A stretch of 64,000 nt of DNA from Mantis religiosa (GCA_030765055.1 CM060947.1:106428389-106492388), one strand, 5' to 3'. Shown: positions 43,700 to 55,430, counted from the stretch's first letter. Notes: a model not told the origin generated them from the sequence alone. Program-made: numbers and translations.

Positions 43700-44815
43700 A
43701 ATTACTTCTCTCTATCAGTGGACTAGCTTTTTCATTGTTTCTGCACCAAAATTGTACCATTCTTTCACAAGTAGCTGCTTAATTCTGAATTTTCTGGATA
43801 TGTGTTTTCTTCCTATTCTGACTTCCACTTCTCTCCATAGGTGCTCAATAGGGTTGAGACCTGAAGTTTGTGCAGGTGTGTTTTGTGTGTGTGTGTGGAG
43901 TATTATATAGCAACAACAAACGGATAATCTCTGCACATATTTAGGATCACTGTCCTATTGGAAGTAGTATTTTTTTATTTTTTTATTTTTTATTTTACGC
44001 TCTCCAACGTTAAGTCATATCGGACGATGAATGGAATGGGTGAAATGATGCTCAAATGAGCCCAGGGTCCATAGAGCTTAGAGTTATCCGACATTTGTCT
44101 TTCAAGATAAGGGAAAACCCTGGCAAAAACCTTATAGAGATAACTCACCCTGACCGAGATTCAAATTCGGGACCTCTTGAACAGCTACCATCTACGCTAC
44201 CGAGGCGGGCATTGGAAGTAGTAATTGTCCCCTACTTTGAGCTTCTCTGCACTCTTCAAATTCCCTTTAAGTATTTCCAGGCAGGATTATTTGTCCATAT
44301 TACCATTAATGAAAAGTTCCCCACACTAGAAACAGCCATGCATCCCCAAACTGTAAGACCACCATCTCTGTGTTTAACTTTTGCAAATTTTTAACATCCA
44401 GTACTGCATTCGGCCTTCTCCATACTTCTATCATTGCAAAATATAGTAAATTTGCTTTTATCCAAATGTACAACTTTTTTCTCAGAATGCATTGTCCTTT
44501 CCGATATATTCCCTTGCAAGCACTAGCCTGGTTTGTTTATTTTGTCTGCTGTTATATGGCTTATTTCTGGGTACCCTAGAATGGAGTAGTAAAATTGATG
44601 AGTTTTCTTATGGTCTTGGATGTTAGTTACTTCCCATACTGTTCTTGTACTTGTGCAGCAATTATTATCAGAAAAGGTAATTTGCAGGTTTTTCTTTATT
44701 ATTTTCATCACCAGCCTTTGTTTCCTAGAATTTAGTTTCTGTGGATGGTCCACTCTCTCTTTATTTATTAGCATATTGGTTACTGTTAAAGTTGAATGAT
44801 ACTCTGTCCTATTGA
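43700..44815 (-). pseudogene. Tc1-like transposase fossil, split by a SINE
   Basis: Minus-strand pieces in order: LNSRKQRLVMKIIKKN (44730-44680), DKSKFTIF near 44470, GGLTVWGCMAVSSVGNFS near 44350, then LEILKGNLKS and GDNYYFQ just before the SINE at 44210. After the SINE (below 43970) are DSDPKYVQRL and, frame-shifted, LNPIEHLWREVEVRI at 43860. This is the catalytic order of Tc1 transposases. Many stops. Confidence 0.75.
43970..44210 (-). repeat. SINE family B inserted in the Tc1 fossil, 13-bp TSD
   Basis: ATTGGAAGTAGTA occurs at 43957-43969 and 44211-44223. T-rich stretch at 43970-44000 is the poly-A tail in reverse. The tRNA-like head with a reversed B box is near 44150-44205. 241 bp. Confidence 0.82.
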
Positions 44816-44829
44816 ACGACTTCTATCTA

Positions 44830-46111
44830 TGAGGTCAGCTGATAAGTTCGGGGCCTCACATTAATACTAATAAATAAAAAAAATAAAAAATTTAAAAATA
44901 TTTTTCTCTACATAATCTCCAGAAAGGCTAATACACTTGCCAATTCAGTGTTCTAATTTAATTAAACCAACTCTGTAGTGTGATTTATCATGGTCCTTAA
45001 AATAGCTGTTTACCACATCAGTGACGTCCTCGTTGTGAAATCTTCATCCTCCAAGTAATGTTGAGGTTTGGGAACAGGTGGTAGTCACTGGGTGCTAGAT
45101 CTGGCAAATAGTGTGGATGTTCAAGCAATTCCAACTTTAATTTGCACATTTGTCCCATTGCAATGACTGAACAATGGGCCGGAGCACTGTTGTGAAGAAA
45201 CAAGATTTTTCTCTTTGCCAAATGAGGTCCTTTTCTTTTCACCTCATCATTCATATGTTGCAGTAAGCTTGCATAGTAGTCACCAGTACTTTTACCCTTT
45301 ATCAAGTAATCAATAAAAATAATTCCCTGTGCATCCCAGCAAACATTCACCATAACCTCGTTAGCTGATAAAATTGACTTTGCCTTTTTTGGAATTGGTT
45401 CACCTGGCACAATCCTCTGTTTTGACTGTGATTTACTTTTTGGAGTGCAGTAATGTATCCAAGTTTCATCTATGGTAATAAGCCATCTCAAAAATTCACT
45501 GGGAATTTTACAGTAGAGCTCCAGATTCTTAACAGAAATAGTTTTTCTTTACATCTTTTGATCAGGTATCAACAAACAAGGCACTCATTTTGCACAGACC
45601 TTGTTAAAGCCAAAAACATTACTTAAAATATTACCTGCACGTTCTTTTGATATGTTTACAGCCTCTGATATCTCAAACAACTTTAATCTGCGGTCTTCCA
45701 GTACTGAATGATGAATTTTTTCAATGATCTCTGGGTTTGTGACTTCCATAGGGCGTCCAGAGCGAGGCTCATCACTAGTGCTCGTACGTCCCATTTTAAA
45801 CTCTGCAACCCACATTTTAATCATTGTATATGAAGGGGCAGAGTCTTTCAATGTACTGTCTATTTCCTCCTTGATTTCTTTAGGCGTTAATCCTTTCAAA
45901 TGGAAGTATTTAATCACTGCTCATTTTTCCAAATCCTCCATTTTCGTGAAACCATCTTGTTTAAAATGCTGTTATTCAAAAACTAAACAAGCTATTGACC
46001 TGTAACTATGGATAAAAGCTAGTCTACAGTTAAACCATATGATGCTATCTGTGAAACTGGCCCTGCAGCGCCATCTCTATGTGAGGCTCAGGAATTATCC
46101 GCCGATCCTCG
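44830..46111 (-). mobile_element. Mariner transposon
   Basis: 1282 bp, flanked by TA (44828-44829 and 46112-46113). Imperfect TIRs of about 32 bp: tgaggtcagctgataagttc at the left and cgaggatcggcggataattc at the right on the minus strand, both continuing to a cctcacat. Encodes a mariner-type transposase on the minus strand. Confidence 0.85.
44935..45941 (-). pseudogene. Mariner transposase, inactivated
   Basis: ATG at 45941, but codon 7 is TGA. The frame then encodes the helix-turn-helix part (IKYFHLKGLTPKEIKEEI, EPRSGRPMEV) to a stop at 45585, a second stop about 45545, then the catalytic region: ITIDETWIHY (first D), LHNSAPAH near 45190 where D of the usual HDNAPAH is N, and PDLAPSDYHLF (third D, DD34D type). 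A frameshift follows near 45030. At least three stops plus loss of one catalytic aspartate. Confidence 0.85.
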
Positions 46112-46149
46112 TATGGTGTGAGCTATTTCAGAATATGATTCTTCCTTCC

Positions 46150-46875
46150 TATGTGTAAGGGCTATGATACAATGAAGCACAAAATTAATATAATTTTGAG
46201 TCGAACTAGTACTCAATACTCCACTTATTGCTAGTAGACAACAAAGATGCAAACAAGTAACTACTCTTTCCCCAATCGGCAATAAAAATTTACATATCAT
46301 CCCAGAGCTACACACCTTTTCCAAAAAGTCTTCAAAGAGCACAATATCACTTTGGCCCCACAGAGCAAATTTAGTGTACAACACCTTTTGAAATCACATA
46401 ATACAAAGGAGATACCCACAAACAAAAAATCCATGTGGATAAACTGCAAAAGCTGTGACAACTTTTAAATTGGAAAAACTAGAAGGAACTTGAACATTAG
46501 GCTTAAAGAGCATTTTAGGAACATCAGCACATCATTTTTGGAAGGAGAATCATAATATAGAACGAGAAATCCACTTATTAAAAAGTGTCCAAGGTCCAGC
46601 TGCATTAACCACGTGGGAAAAAGTCTTCATAAAGAAATATGAAAGAAAATTGTTTAATTTCTACACTACCTTTGAAGAAAACCCAAACTTCAAGTTCATC
46701 AAGATACTGACAGAGACGCACCTATCACCTCCAAGGAGTTCACCAAACCAACATGTATTAGCCGACAACAGCTGATGATGTTAGGAAGATCCTAATGAAA
46801 CGCATTCTAGGTAAATACTAGCAATAAGTGTAGCATTGAGTACTAGTTCGACTCAAAATTATATTAATGATTTTT
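46150..46875 (+). mobile_element. Penelope-like element remnant with inverted ends
   Basis: 46166-46230 and 46815-46872 are inverted copies (cgaactagtactcaat and complement). Between them the plus strand has a GIY-YIG endonuclease remnant: NCKSCDNF, a stop where Tyr should be, IGKTRRNLNIRLKEHFRNIS, then FEENPNFKFIKILTE. A hammerhead motif sits just inside the right end. No clear TSD found. Confidence 0.75.
46765..46810 (+). ncRNA. Hammerhead ribozyme motif, box I intact
   Basis: CTGATGA at 46772-46778, one T, stem II GTTAGGA/TCCTAAT with AGA loop (seven pairs), GAAA at 46797-46800, then CGCA and TT. The stem III pair is C-A here, one change from a U-A pair. Confidence 0.62.
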
Positions 46876-46879
46876 TCTG

Positions 46880-49135
46880 TTTATGTAAAGAAGCAATAAC
46901 TTTTGTTAGGTATACAGATGTTTGCCTTCCTTTGCAATCGATTTTAACCTTCTATAGTTCACCTGTGATTCCATACAACATGACTAGCATACAACACTGC
47001 AGGTGTAAATGACAGGAGCTTTGTGGGTCACCAAGATAACTATTTTTTCTTCATTTAACTTCACTGTACAATACTTATGTCCCGCGCAAAATGCAACATT
47101 TGAGAGCAATCATATTTTTATATTTTGTAGAATGTTCTAAATGTAACACCAATATTTCAGTATGCCAATAGCATGTTTGAAGTTTATTTTTAAAAAGAGA
47201 TTTGTTCAAAATAAAAATATTTCCTTATTATTGGTAGCTGTACAAGTACTTATATTCTGACTATAAGTTAGACAAGCATATAGAAACTTGGAAATTTAAA
47301 AAAAATACTGCTTTTTATCAAGATACTAAATGATAAATATATAAAAGCTACAAAATTCTAAACATTGTTAAATATCACTACAGATTCTAGACAGTTCATT
47401 ACTTTCAAAAATCTTTTGTTATTTTTCTTTTGATTTGTTCTTTATTTTTCTTTGTGCTTTTTTTTTAAATCTTGAAATGAATATATACAAGAAATACTTA
47501 GCGCACTGTATATATCTACTTTAGCTTTATATCTTAGTACTTTAAATAGTCTTATGGAGGTAGTTTGTTATTTAGTTGAATAACGGTAAGACAAAGAAAA
47601 GCATTCAGGATTATAACCTATATTCAAAAACTAAAGAAATGAATGTTTAATATATGGTGTATACAGCTTTTCTTACCTCTGGGTTACTTGTTAATCAGAA
47701 TTACCTATCCATCCTGAGCATATGGCCAAAGTTGAATGGGATGCTTTTATCATTTAACAGTATGGATCATGATATCATCATACCTCTTGATTATTATCTT
47801 GCCTTTTGTGCTTATCTACACTCATTGTGATATCTAAAATCCAGGAATTATGGTATCAGATAATACTGAAGCACTGTTTTATTATGCATTACTGAAACTT
47901 GTGTTAGTATGGTTTTACATCCATGTTCAGTACAAAACTGTCAGTGACAAACATACATAATTACATTTAAAGAACTGTATATGTTTTGATACACAGTGTC
48001 TGATTTTATTAGAAATATACATTTTTGAAACTTTTTGTATCAAAATAAGCAATTTTTTAAGTTCTGTGTATATTTTGAAAAGGTAAATTGCAATTAATAC
48101 TGTAAAGTAATGTAATAATTAAAATTATACAGTGAGTCGACTGAAAAACTCTATATTTCACACACCACAAATTTTCTCTCAATGCATTTCGTCTCCACTT
48201 GAATATTACAGCTTTATAAAATTTTTATTTTCTAAAAAAATGTCTCAGTCAATCTTGATTAAGACTTGTGCATATAGATATTATTATAACAAATGAAATG
48301 TGTATTTGGAATTATTTGGAATTGAGGCAGTGGCTTCTGAAACTAGTCCCTCAATAATATAAAAATGTAAGTGACGAAGTGTCAAAAAAACCGACTACAT
48401 ATAGTTCTTTTTTCAATCCACTTGAAGGCATCTATCAAAAAATTGTTGACAATTTTAAAAATTTGTGGTATATGAAGTATAGAGTGTTGCAGTCAACTAA
48501 TAGTATAATTTTAATTATTCAGAGCATATGTTTGTATTTTGTGTATGTGTGTGGATCTGTCTCAGAAAAGAAAATTAGGTTAGCTACCAAATTTGGCATT
48601 TAAGTTCAACATCTTCCAGAGATGTGACACCAAGATTTTCAAGAAGATTCCCCCATTCCGGACTACCCTTTAAATGTAACAGCTTTATAAAATTTTTATA
48701 TTCTAAAATAGTCTCAATCCATTTTGGTTAAAACGCTGCACGTATAGATATTTTAATGACAAATGAAATGTATATATTTAGAATTATTTGGGATTGACCT
48801 CAGAAATCCTCTTCATTCTTCATGACTTTTACATATCTGGTGAACTAAAATAATAGACAGGATTTTACTGTGCAAAAAATATAGATCTTGTGAGAATACA
48901 TAATTATGTAAATTTTTTGTGGAGGTTATTTTTTAGATATATCTTGTTATTAACTTGAGGTTTTAAATATTTATACTTTTCTCAAATGGAAAACGTTATT
49001 CAAGTTTTATGTCCTGCCCATGTAACTAGAATGGAATGTCACAGCCAGCTCTTAAAATTGAAACTGAGTTTTTATTAATGGCTGCTCTTTAACTGCTGTG
49101 GTTCTCAGCATCTCTAACCATATTGAGCATGAAAC
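46880..49135. other. Gene-free AT-rich stretch with a diverged direct repeat
   Basis: 48206-48326 and 48678-48800 share ttataaaatttttat, ttaagac/ttaaaacg, gatatt and acaaatgaaatgt in order at roughly 75% identity: an old dispersed repeat. Otherwise nothing recognised. Confidence 0.45.
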
Positions 49136-49139
49136 ACTG

Positions 49140-49350
49140 CTTAATTTTTATCAGAGGTCCCTTCATCAGGCTTGGGGTTCTTAAATTTACAGTACGGAAT
49201 CACTGGCTTTATTTCCCTTCCAAAGGAAGCTAAGCTAAGGATTTTTATGCCCAAAACAATCCACTGTGCTTCGCCAAGTTTGAACCTGCGACTTCGGGAA
49301 CTAGAGGCTAGCATGTTGGCCCTAGACCACTGAGGATGACAGTTCTTAAT
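49140..49350 (-). repeat. tRNA-derived SINE (family D)
   Basis: The minus strand has a tRNA-like head (GTGGTCTAGGGCCAAC A box region, B box GGTTCAAACTTGG) and 3' part aagcctgatgaagggacctc shared with 32430-32590. Confidence 0.65.
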
Positions 49351-49689
49351 AGATTTGTCTATCACTTAAGCTCACTATGTTTTCTCATATTCCCATTTTA
49401 CTTATAAGGAAATATGTAATAAATCCATTCCTACAAATCTTTATGTCAACTATTTTGAATAAATAGAAGAATAGTTAAGAATAGTTTGTGCAAGATCAAG
49501 TAAAGAAAGTCATAGGGTGAACACACTTGAATTTTTATAATTAAAAGAGCATGAGAGATAAAACATTACAGTTATATACACAAACTAAGATTTCTATTAT
49601 TTCACTTCATGCACTAGAACTTATGGAACATGTCTGAAGGCTGTTGTCTCTGTAATTAGCTTAGACTCACTACTTACTTCTTCCTCCAC

Positions 49690-50830
49690 TAGGATTCACT
49701 CACTCTGCTCCCTCCTGAATTGGTTGTCCTCATCTCCATTGTCACTATATGACTAGGCAGTCCAGATGCACCACTAAAAAAATTTCCAACAGTTTGTGAT
49801 GCAGTAAATTATATGTTGAAGATAGAGACAACACTGTTTGTTTCAAGTAGGGTTTTACAACCACTCTAGGTCACTCTGCTGGAAACTTTGACTACTGATT
49901 TACCACTCGTAATGGGTCTCCTTGTGGGCACTTGTCACCTGGATGTTACGTGGATGCATGTCATGAAAATAATCTATGATGTCCTCCATGTAGATGATTG
50001 CTAACTTTTCTGCTCCAGGAGCTATTCAAACATCAGATCACATGCAAGCATGAGCTGTCAGCCATACACCAAGCTTGCTGGCATCAACCCAGTGATATGA
50101 TATGTTGACGAGAAAAATAGTATGTTGATGTCCCAATCCCTTTGGTGAATGGCAACAGCCTTCTTCAGATGTTCTCAGAGGATCTTGGCATACTGCCCTA
50201 TCAAGTTGTCTGACTCAGGGACAAGAGGTGTTGTGCATTTCTTATGTACTCCAAGCCATTCCGGTATGTACCTTCAAGTTAGAATCAAGCGGGTGTTATG
50301 GTTGGTATGTAGCTCTAGTTAATGATTTGTTCATAAGGTACTCTCATGCTATATTCTTGCATGCAGTCCCAATTCCTAACCCGTGGGCTGCAACTTGCCA
50401 GCATACACATGATAATGGTGGCACCATCTCTCAGCATTTGCTCTTTGAAGTTCCTGAATGCATTTTATACAAGAACTCTCTCATCTCACTCTGAGGAAGA
50501 TCAATTCCTTCAGGGTCTTCCCATTCATGATATTCCTCTGCACTAAACAGCACACCCTTTTTTATCTTTAACAAGTTCCATTGTGTCCAGTAGGGTCTAT
50601 ACAAATTAGTCCTTGGTGTGATGCCTCTCCAGCACAATCTATTTCATGCCTCCAGCTTTCTCAGAAGTGCTTTCAAGTCACTGTCTGTCAGTTGCTTCCT
50701 CCTCAGGACTGCACTGTCCAAATATCCTGACATTAGTGAAATCACATGGGCAGCTGCAGAAATATCTTTCTCCTCTACTTTAATGCAGTAGCCAGATTCA
50801 TCTGGACAGGGTCTTCATACCATGCGATCT
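49690..50830 (-). pseudogene. Old gypsy pol remnant (RNase H tail, integrase)
   Basis: Minus strand, several frames: a linker LRRKQLTDSDLKALLRKLEA near 50680, YWTQWNLLKIKKGVLF and LYKMHSGTS (50590-50440), then the integrase-core end LKKAVAIHQRDWDI and TGLMPASLVYGR (50170-50050), and a tail near 49900 with SQSFQQSDLEWL. The tail and linker closely resemble the young element at 51869, but this copy retains integrase core and is riddled with stops. No LTRs recognised. Confidence 0.72.
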
Positions 50831-51229
50831 ACCTCACATTGGTGTGGTTTCAATAACTTTCATATGTCCTGACTGACCCATACCTAGTATAAACCACTTA
50901 AAAATCATTTATGAAATTCCTGTGGTAATTTATCCCCATCATAATGGATGCTTCTTGTCTTCAACTGATAGTTACTGTTACCCAATCATCTAAACCCACC
51001 TATAGTATTCCTATTGCATAATGACAGCATTGCTTTGATTATGCTGCTTTTAAGTTAGAGAGTACAGGCCACTGGTGCTAACAACACAATGCAATCAGGG
51101 GGAAAAAAAAGGAAAAAAGAAAGAGAAAATATGTTTTTCATACTATTTCTGTGAAAATTTATTTTGTGTGCTTAAATCATTGAGCAAGAATGATAATTTA
51201 AACAATATTCAATATTCTTTTTACTACAG

Positions 51230-51860
51230 TTAAATCTTTTCTTTTTCTAAGTTTTAATGCCTGCTTCCATATAAAAGAAATTCAAGTTATGCAAGATCTG
51301 TGAAATAATTTTGTTTTATTTAGTCTGTGGTAGTATATACTCTTTGCCACTATCTTTTCATTTTGTCAGAAATTAGAAAACCAAATTCAAATGCCACATT
51401 ATCAGCAACTGGCCAGTCCTCCTCTTTTCCTTTGACAGACATCTGCATGAAAATAAAGGAAGAGGCTGCCAGGTGAGCAGCTTATGGCAACATGAACTTC
51501 TCTGCCTACTGTAAAGATCATAATGACTAGCATGGTTTCCAGCTAACCTTTTCCTCCAAGGTTATTAAAAGAGATTGAGTGATATGTGCAGAGTTTCCAA
51601 ATAGTTTTGGTAGTCTGTTCGTTTATTTTACTATACAGACAGATTTTAAAGATAAGTTCTCATCCAGAGTGTTGTACTCTTATAATAGCTTTTCCAAATT
51701 CTTAATTCTCAGTAATGTTAAAAGCGGTGACTAGTGTTGAATTATTTGCAGACTAGAATATAATTTGGTTAAATATGCCAGTATATTTGTGTAACTGTAA
51801 GCAAAGTTGTGCCAATGTAGGTTCAGATTTTAATTGTTTATTTAAAATTGAGTTCACTAT
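51230..51860. other. Gene-free AT-rich stretch
   Basis: Nothing recognised. Confidence 0.4.
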
Positions 51861-51868
51861 ATATATAT

Positions 51869-52110
51869 TGTGACTTTGTGGGTTCGTGAAATAACAAGAC
51901 GAGGTTACAAACGCAAAAACTACACTTTATTTTCCTAGCAATACACCGTTTACCATTACAAATTGCTAGATCACCTCAAAAACCGTTTTTTTTTCCAAAC
52001 ACTACTCTCAACTGTCTGTCGCTTCCGGTAACGATCGGCCCCGAAGTTTCCCGAATCTCCACCGGCCATCATTTATTCATCGGCTTCGCGAGTCTACCGC
52101 CAGGGTGACA
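51869..52110 (-). repeat. 3' LTR of the gypsy element
   Basis: TGTGACTTTGTG...CAGGGTGACA on the plus strand; ends form TGTCAC/GTGACA inverted repeats. AATAAA on the minus strand near 51930. Confidence 0.93.
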
Positions 52111-52124
52111 CTGCTCCCTCCTCA
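52111..52124 (-). other. Polypurine tract
   Basis: Minus strand GAGGAGGGAGCAG immediately before the 3' LTR. Confidence 0.7.
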
Positions 52125-53312
52125 AGGCTGGTCGTCCCGAACAGCGCCTTCGTAGCGGGCCAGGCGATCCAGGTGTACCACCAACATCTTTCCTCGGGGC
52201 ACCTTCTGGATGCGGTAGACCACGTCGTTAATCCTCTTCACCACACGGTACGGTCCTTGCCATGGCTGCTGAAGCTTCGGGCAGCGTCCCTTGGTCTGGG
52301 TCGGGTGGTACAACCAGACCAGGTCACCTTGCTGGAACCCTTGGCTGTTGGCTTGCCTGTCGTATCGGGTTTTCATGTGGTCGCTCGCCTTCTGGAAGTT
52401 CTGGTGAGCCATCTCGTGCATGTCGTGGAGGTGGTCCACCAGGTTCTCCACATCCCTCAAGAGTGACCCCAAGTCTGCGTCCACCAGCTGCTCCCTCCTC
52501 AGGCCTGCGCTATCCCAGCCATCCGCAGGCACTGCCGTGACTACTCCAACTGCTGCGGCACGCTCCTTCCCCTCCACTCTTGTTCATTGGCCGCACTCTT
52601 CTGGACAGGGTCTTCGGGACATAGCGTCCGCGTTACCGTGACTCTTCCCTCTGCGATGTTCTGAGGTGAAGTCGTACTCCTGCAGCCTCTGAACCCAGCG
52701 TGCTGTCTGGCCTTCCGGTCGCGCCGTCACCATCACCTCGCTCCTTGCGGGGACAACCACGTCTTCGTCCAAGACGACCCTGCAAATTCCAAGGCGCTCT
52801 TCTGGTTGACGGAGTATAACCTCTTCTCCATTGAGCCTCAGGACCTTCCTGCCGACGTCGACCGTCGCCTCGTGGCTCCTGAGGGCATCCAGTCCCAGAA
52901 TCACCTCCTCAGCCACCTTCGCGACGAACACCCACAGACGCACGGCACTCCGTCCCAAGTTCAGCTCCAGCAGGGCCTCCTTCTCCACAGGCATGGTGTC
53001 GCCCGATGCCGTCACAGGCTCGTATGGTCGGCTCGGCTTCCTCGTCGGCAAACCCTTCGCCATGTCAGGTCTGATGATGGTCACGGCCGCCCCGGTGTCC
53101 ACCAGCACGCGGCACGGCTTTCCTCTTACCCAGCCATCCGCGATGAGGTTGTCATCCATCCGCCGGCTGACGGCGCGGATTGTCACTCGAGGGGATGGTG
53201 GTAATGGCGCCGACGTACCCCTCTCCACGACGGCTCTTACTCGCTTTCCGGCTGCTCTTCCTGGTGTGGGCAGTCTCTCCGCAGGTGTCCGGGCTGTCCA
53301 CACCCCCAACAC
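52122..53312 (-). pseudogene. pol remnant: protease, RNase H tail, integrase tail
   Basis: In the -1 frame relative to gag. Retroviral-type aspartic protease with VDTGAAVTI near 53100 and EEVILGLDAL near 52880 (I-I/L-G block). Right after a Glu/Thr stretch the frame jumps to the C-terminus of RNase H (ARWVQRLQEYDF, GNADAMSRRPC, 52710-52600): RT and most of RNase H are gone. A TGA at 52584-52586 interrupts. The same frame then continues LRREQLVDADLGSLLRD and joins the integrase tail (DHMKTRYDRQAN, GDLVWLYHPTQTK, the GPY/F-like QGPYRVVKRINDVVYRI), without zinc finger or catalytic core. Two clean in-frame internal deletions. Confidence 0.88.
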
Positions 53313-54310
53313 AGGCCACTAGGTGTTCGCCGGCGTCCCACAGCTGGTCTTCTGTCTCCGGCGTAGCGGACACTCCTCGTTCTCGACGTCGGGATAGATG
53401 CTACCTTGGCCGCCTCCATCCTTAATGCCGCTGTCAGCGCCTCGTGGATGGTTTTATAATCGCCGAGCATTAGGCGCTGACGAATCTCCGTGTCCCGTAC
53501 CCCGTCGACAAAGTTGTAGGCGGCTTCCCGGGATACGAACTCCAGTGGCAGATCAACCAAGCCCTTGCTAGCTAGCTGCTCAATCGCTATGGCTAACTCC
53601 TGCAGCGTCTCCCCCGGCTGCTGTGACCTTGCCTTTAGTTGGCTGCGGTACGCTGTGGCTAAGCGGTGGTTCCCGAAACGATTCTCCAGGGCCTCCCAGA
53701 TGTCCTTGGGCGCCGCCGTTGTCTGCACCGCGTTTAGGACTTCCGCGGCCCGTCCCTGGAGGCTGGCTATTAGCTGTGTGGCCTCCTCCTCCGGTGACCA
53801 TCTGTTGTGCTTGGCCACTGTGTCGAACTGGCGGCGGAAGACCTCAAATGTTGACGCGCCGTCATATTTCGGCGGTTTGACGCGCGCAGATGTGTCGCGT
53901 CCCGGCGCGTCGGCCTTCAAATCCTTCAGTTTCCTGCCGACGACGTCCTCTACTATGGCGTTCAGGGACTTGACGCTGCTGTCGGCCTTTCCCTCCAGGT
54001 CGTCAACGCGGCTCGCCAGGTCCTCGACGCGCTCGTCCACTTGGCCCATCCGCTTGCCCAGCTCCGTCACGTTATCCTTCACGCCGGCCAACTGTTCTTC
54101 AAACTTCATGGCAAGGGCCTCGTTTGCCGCTTTCATCTCCGTGGCCAGGCTGTCGTTCGCTGCCCTCATTTCTGTGGTCAATTCGGTCTTTATTTATTTC
54201 AACTCCGCGGCCAGGTTGTTATTTGCCGCTTCTGTTTTTGCAGCGAGGTTTTCATTTGCCGTCTTCATTTCTTCCATTTTCTCAAAAATCTTTGCCAATG
54301 CAGCTTCCAT
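53237..54310 (-). pseudogene. gag of the gypsy element, one premature stop
   Basis: ATG at 54310, 28 bases past the LTR. Codon 39 is TAA (54194-54196), and the frame stays open on both sides. Order: a heptad-rich coiled coil (about residues 1-110), a Retrotrans_gag-type capsid region (FEVFRRQFDTVAKHNRWS, LENRFGNHRLATAYRSQLK, LMLGDYKTIHEALTAALRME) and one CCHC zinc knuckle CWGCGQPGHLRRDC near 53290. It ends ESE just after the knuckle. pol overlaps in the -1 frame, so a -1 frameshift is the likely expression mode. Confidence 0.9.
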
Positions 54311-54319
54311 TGTCGTATG

Positions 54320-54338
54320 TTGCACTTCTGACACCAGT
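54320..54338 (-). other. Primer-binding site candidate
   Basis: Minus strand ACTGGTGTCAGAAGTGCA directly after the 5' LTR; starts with TGG as expected for the complement of a tRNA CCA end. The tRNA is not identified. Confidence 0.6.
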
Positions 54339-54579
54339 TGTGACTTTGTGGGTTCGTGAAATAACAAGACGAGGTTACAAACGCAAAAATTACACTTTAT
54401 TTTCCTAGCAATACACCGTTTACCATTACAAATTGCTAGATCACCTCAAAAACTGTTTTTTTTTCAAACACTACTCTCAACTGTCTGTCGCTTCCGGTAA
54501 CGATCGGCCCCGAAGTTTCCCGAATCTCCACCGGCCATCATTTATTCATCGGCTTCGCGAGTCTACCGCCAGGGTGACA
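54339..54579 (-). repeat. 5' LTR of the gypsy element
   Basis: Near-identical to 51869-52110 (one C/T difference at position 38 or so, one C/T, and one missing C). Confidence 0.93.
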
Positions 54580-54739
54580 ATATATATTGTTTTCTAACAC
54601 CTTACAGTTGATAATGATGTCATTAGTCTGCTTGCACTCCAATATTTTTCATAATCATTCTGTTTTTTGAACTGATGTACGTTTTTGAAGATGATTATAG
54701 TTATATATGTTTGGAGGAATTTAGTGACAGTGACGTCAA

Positions 54740-54838
54740 AACTAATTTCAGAAACTATTTGTAGTTGGTTTATTAATACTCGTCACTAAGTAAGTGACGA
54801 ATATTAATAAACCAATTACAAATAGTTTCTGAAAATGA
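54740..54838. repeat. Hairpin (MITE-like), ~42-bp arms
   Basis: tttcagaaactatttgtagt and the rest of the arm to cgtcactta are inverted around 54790. Arms are about 95% complementary. Confidence 0.65.
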
Positions 54839-54849
54839 TTATAGTTCAT

Positions 54850-55430
54850 TTCTTCTTTTAGACTGCATGATGGAAAAACTGCACACTTGTATACTCCAAT
54901 TCTATGTACATGTTTAGCCACACAATTATGTCCTGTTATTAATAATAATCAGAAGGCTGCTGATTTTCCAGGTACAGCTGGTACTATTTTTGGATTCTGA
55001 GCAAGATCTTTCCTTTTGGTCCTTGAGATTTTGTTGAAATGTTTATATTGATGTTTTATTAATTGTTTTACAGAATCAAATTTTTTAGTTGGTCCATATG
55101 TTAGAAGGATGCTTTCTTGGCTAAGTTGTCTGCTGTCTCATTACCATGTATACCACAATGTGCTGGTATCCATTATAATACTATTCTTTTATTCATTTTT
55201 GTTGAGTTATATTTATTATCTGTAGTACTAGTACTATGTGTGGATTGCCCTATCAGAAACTACTAACAGGATTGCTGCTTTTGAGTCTGATAATATAATA
55301 AGACAGCATTTGTAAACTGTTTAATATTATGCAGAAGTTGAAGCTGATTGCTTCAATTTCTCCATCATAACTTGTTCTATATTCTAAAATGATTTATATA
55401 TATACACATTTAGTTAGAATTCTTGAAATG
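54850..55430 (-). pseudogene. I-type LINE RNase H remnant
   Basis: Minus-strand frames include YRTSYDGEIEAI near 55370 and WIPAHCGIHGNETADNLAKK near 55160-55110, typical of LINE RNase H. Frameshifts and stops throughout. Confidence 0.65.

Larger units (their letters stand above)
51869..54579 (-). mobile_element. Young, internally deleted Ty3/gypsy-type LTR retrotransposon
   Basis: Two LTRs (242 and 241 bp) differ at about three positions, so the insertion is recent. ATAT target duplication (or longer, the flank is an AT repeat). Between them on the minus strand: primer-binding-type TGGTGTCAGAAGTG, gag, protease, then only the end of RNase H and the end of integrase. RT and the integrase catalytic core are missing. 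The interior is GC-rich, about 60% by eye against about 30-35% in the flanks, and differs from all other coding here. It cannot move without help. Confidence 0.93.

Noticed and set aside
52173..54408. Several 70-260 codon plus-strand ORFs in the gypsy element
   Set aside because: Shadows of the GC-rich minus-strand gag and pol frames, without motifs of their own.
51869..54579. Bacterial contamination or horizontal gene block because of high GC
   Set aside because: LTRs, primer-binding site, polypurine tract, gag zinc knuckle and protease explain it as a retrotransposon.
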